DNA from: DATGLE01 sp035294325
GTDB lineage: Bacteria > Chloroflexota > Ktedonobacteria > Ktedonobacterales > Ktedonobacteraceae
Assembly: GCA_035294325.1 (NCBI GenBank)
Contig: DATGLE010000045.1
Span: 1-60,547 of the forward strand
DNA: 60,547 nt
Direction of reading: 5' to 3'
Below the pieces are notes generated by a model that was not told the DNA's origin, ran no database searches, and saw nothing but the letters and a program-made list of their open reading frames with translations. How positions within the stretch are numbered: position 1 is the first letter of the stretch; every line of letters starts with the position of its first letter. Shown here one piece after another: positions 59,310 to 60,547 of this stretch. A program made the position numbers and the translations under genes.

Positions 59310-60518
59310 ATGAATAACTGGTACTTGCTGGCCGCCATTCCAGTCTTTGGATTGCTGGTGCTGGTGCATGAGTTCGGACACTTTATTACGGCCAAGTGGG
59401 CAGGCATCCGCGTCGAGGAGTTCGGCCTGGGGTTCCCACCCAGGCTGGTTGGTTTCCGCCGGCGCGATCAGGGGGGATGGGAGGTGATCTGGTTTGGTGG
59501 CCCGCGCGATGAGAGCGCTGGCGGTGGGCAGACGCCCTTCAATACCAGTGGCGGCGTGAGTACATACGGAGCGCCCGTCTCTAATCATACGATCTATTCC
59601 CTCAACCTGCTCCCCATCGGCGGCTTTGTGCGCATGCCCGGCGAGAACGGCGATATGCATGATGAGTTTGGGCGTTACGATGCCGGCAGTTTCGCCGCCA
59701 AACCGGCAGGGAAGCGTATCATTGTGCTGTGCGCCGGCGTGGTCATGAACTTTATCCTTGCCATCGTGCTCTTCACCATTGCCTATGGCCTGGGCGAGCC
59801 GACCTATCCCGCGCAGGTTGGCGAGGTCGCTGCCGGCTCTCCGGCGGCTGCGGCGGGCCTGCGCCCCGGGGACAGGATCCTCTCCGTGAACGGTCAGCCG
59901 GTGAAGCTCTTCGACGATCTGGGCAATGCTGTGACCGGTGCTATCGAGGCCGATCACGGGCGACATGCCACCGTGCCGGTGACGCTGGTCGTACAACATG
60001 AAGGCGCTGCAAAGCCTGTAACGGTGGTGGTGCATGCGCGCGTCAATCCCCCGCCCGGCCAGGGTGCGATGGGCATTACCAGTACCAGCAAGGTCGTCTT
60101 TGTCACATCCCCCGTCTGGCAGGCGCCCTTCAAGGGAATGGTGCATACGGTTCAAGTCACCAGCCAGTTCATCAATCAGATCGTGTTAATAATTGTGGGC
60201 GCAGTCAAGCCGGACCTGGCGGGACCGGTGGGGATCGTCAAGATTACGGGCCAGGTGGCGCAGACGGTGCCGGACCTCGGCTGGTGGCCGATCCTGAGCC
60301 TGACGGCGATCCTGAGCCTGAACCTGGCGATCATCAACATTTTGCCCTTCCCGGCTCTGGATGGCGGGCGCATCTTCCTGATACTGATCGAGATCCTGCG
60401 CGGCGGCAAGCGTCTGAAGCCGGAACGCGAGGGTTTTATCAATTTTGTCGGTATGGCAATTTTGCTGACCTTGATGGTGATTATCACGATTAGCGATGTA
60501 ATCCACTGGGGTAGCTAG
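59310..60518 (+). CDS. rseP: Site-2 protease family zinc metalloprotease (RseP-like)
   Basis: 402 aa intramembrane protease. First helix carries the zinc site: LVLVHEFGHFITAKWAGIRV (HExxH). One PDZ domain (about 165-240) with GEVAAGSPAAAAGLRPGDRI and LSVNGQPVKL. The last part has the second active-site motif NILPFPALDGGRIFLILIEI (third metal ligand in LDGG). In other bacteria it cleaves anti-sigma factors or signal-peptide remnants. An insertion of about 40 residues between GLGFPPRLVGF and NLLPIGGFVRMPGEN is longer than usual. The conserved position after dxr supports the call. The last 29 bases of the window show nothing. Confidence 0.93.
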   Translation: MNNWYLLAAIPVFGLLVLVHEFGHFITAKWAGIRVEEFGLGFPPRLVGFRRRDQGGWEVIWFGGPRDESAGGGQTPFNTSGGVSTYGAPVSNHTIYSLNLLPIGGFVRMPGENGDMHDEFGRYDAGSFAAKPAGKRIIVLCAGVVMNFILAIVLFTIAYGLGEPTYPAQVGEVAAGSPAAAAGLRPGDRILSVNGQPVKLFDDLGNAVTGAIEADHGRHATVPVTLVVQHEGAAKPVTVVVHARVNPPPGQGAMGITSTSKVVFVTSPVWQAPFKGMVHTVQVTSQFINQIVLIIVGAVKPDLAGPVGIVKITGQVAQTVPDLGWWPILSLTAILSLNLAIINILPFPALDGGRIFLILIEILRGGKRLKPEREGFINFVGMAILLTLMVIITISDVIHWGS

Positions 60519-60547
60519 CGGACCAGATGGGCATGCCTGTGTGCGCC

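Overview
The window (about 60.5 kb, high GC) looks like chromosomal DNA of a Chloroflexota bacterium, most likely class Ktedonobacteria. The reasons are family-level recognition, not a database search: neighbouring YYY-type (DUF2298) and Agl23-like membrane proteins, an XRE-GAF regulator, an MglA-like GTPase paired with a NarL-type regulator, a 4Fe-4S old-yellow-enzyme pair, and very repeat-rich intergenic DNA. No transposase, phage gene, tRNA, rRNA or CRISPR array was found.

Layout. 1-8.7 kb (minus): a peptide/oligopeptide ABC importer (OppD-like ATPase cut by the window edge, two permeases) behind three tandem paralogous substrate-binding lipoproteins. 9.2-11.6 kb: a ClpC-like AAA+ unfoldase. 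11.9-20.4 kb (plus): an XRE-GAF regulator, then a GT-C glycosyltransferase, a 54-residue membrane protein, a DUF2298 protein and an Agl23-like protein, probably a cell-surface glycosylation or polyprenol-sugar system. 20.5-29.8 kb (minus): EtfA, HAD phosphatase, quinone-reductase-like MDR, aminotransferase, two APH-fold kinases, FixC, FixX and EtfB, i.e. an ETF/FixABCX set split by metabolic genes. 30-31.6 kb: VOC protein and AraC regulator. 31.6-36 kb (minus): two paralogous FMN/FAD/4Fe-4S old-yellow-enzyme oxidoreductases and a TPR-like fragment. 36.6-43.1 kb: alpha/beta hydrolase, GtrA protein, glucan phosphorylase, a small membrane-anchored protein, a NarL-type regulator and an MglA-like GTPase. 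43.7-49.5 kb: gatB, gdhA, an acidic hypothetical protein, dxs. 49.7-52 kb (minus): response regulator, Crp/Fnr regulator and a LolD/MacB-type ATPase. 52.4-60.5 kb (plus): the core operon rpsB-tsf-pyrH-frr-uppS-cdsA-dxr-rseP. With dxs and dxr, the right side links the MEP isoprenoid route, undecaprenyl synthesis and CDP-diacylglycerol synthesis.

The most unusual content is non-coding. At least ten intergenic gaps hold a composite element: a GC-rich hairpin arm (A), a near-perfect 40-67 bp palindrome whose stem is largely different at each site but whose apex is usually ATGCGC-TTC/GAA-GCGCAT, and a second GC-rich hairpin arm (B). Further palindromes lack the arms. A second family (six copies) looks like MITEs with roughly 35 bp degenerate terminal inverted repeats and interchangeable palindromic payloads; several copies overlap and supply the stop codon of the adjacent gene. 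A third signal is a 15-bp tandem repeat plus REP-like sequence expanded in frame inside the glycosyltransferase gene. All repeat assignments were made by eye.
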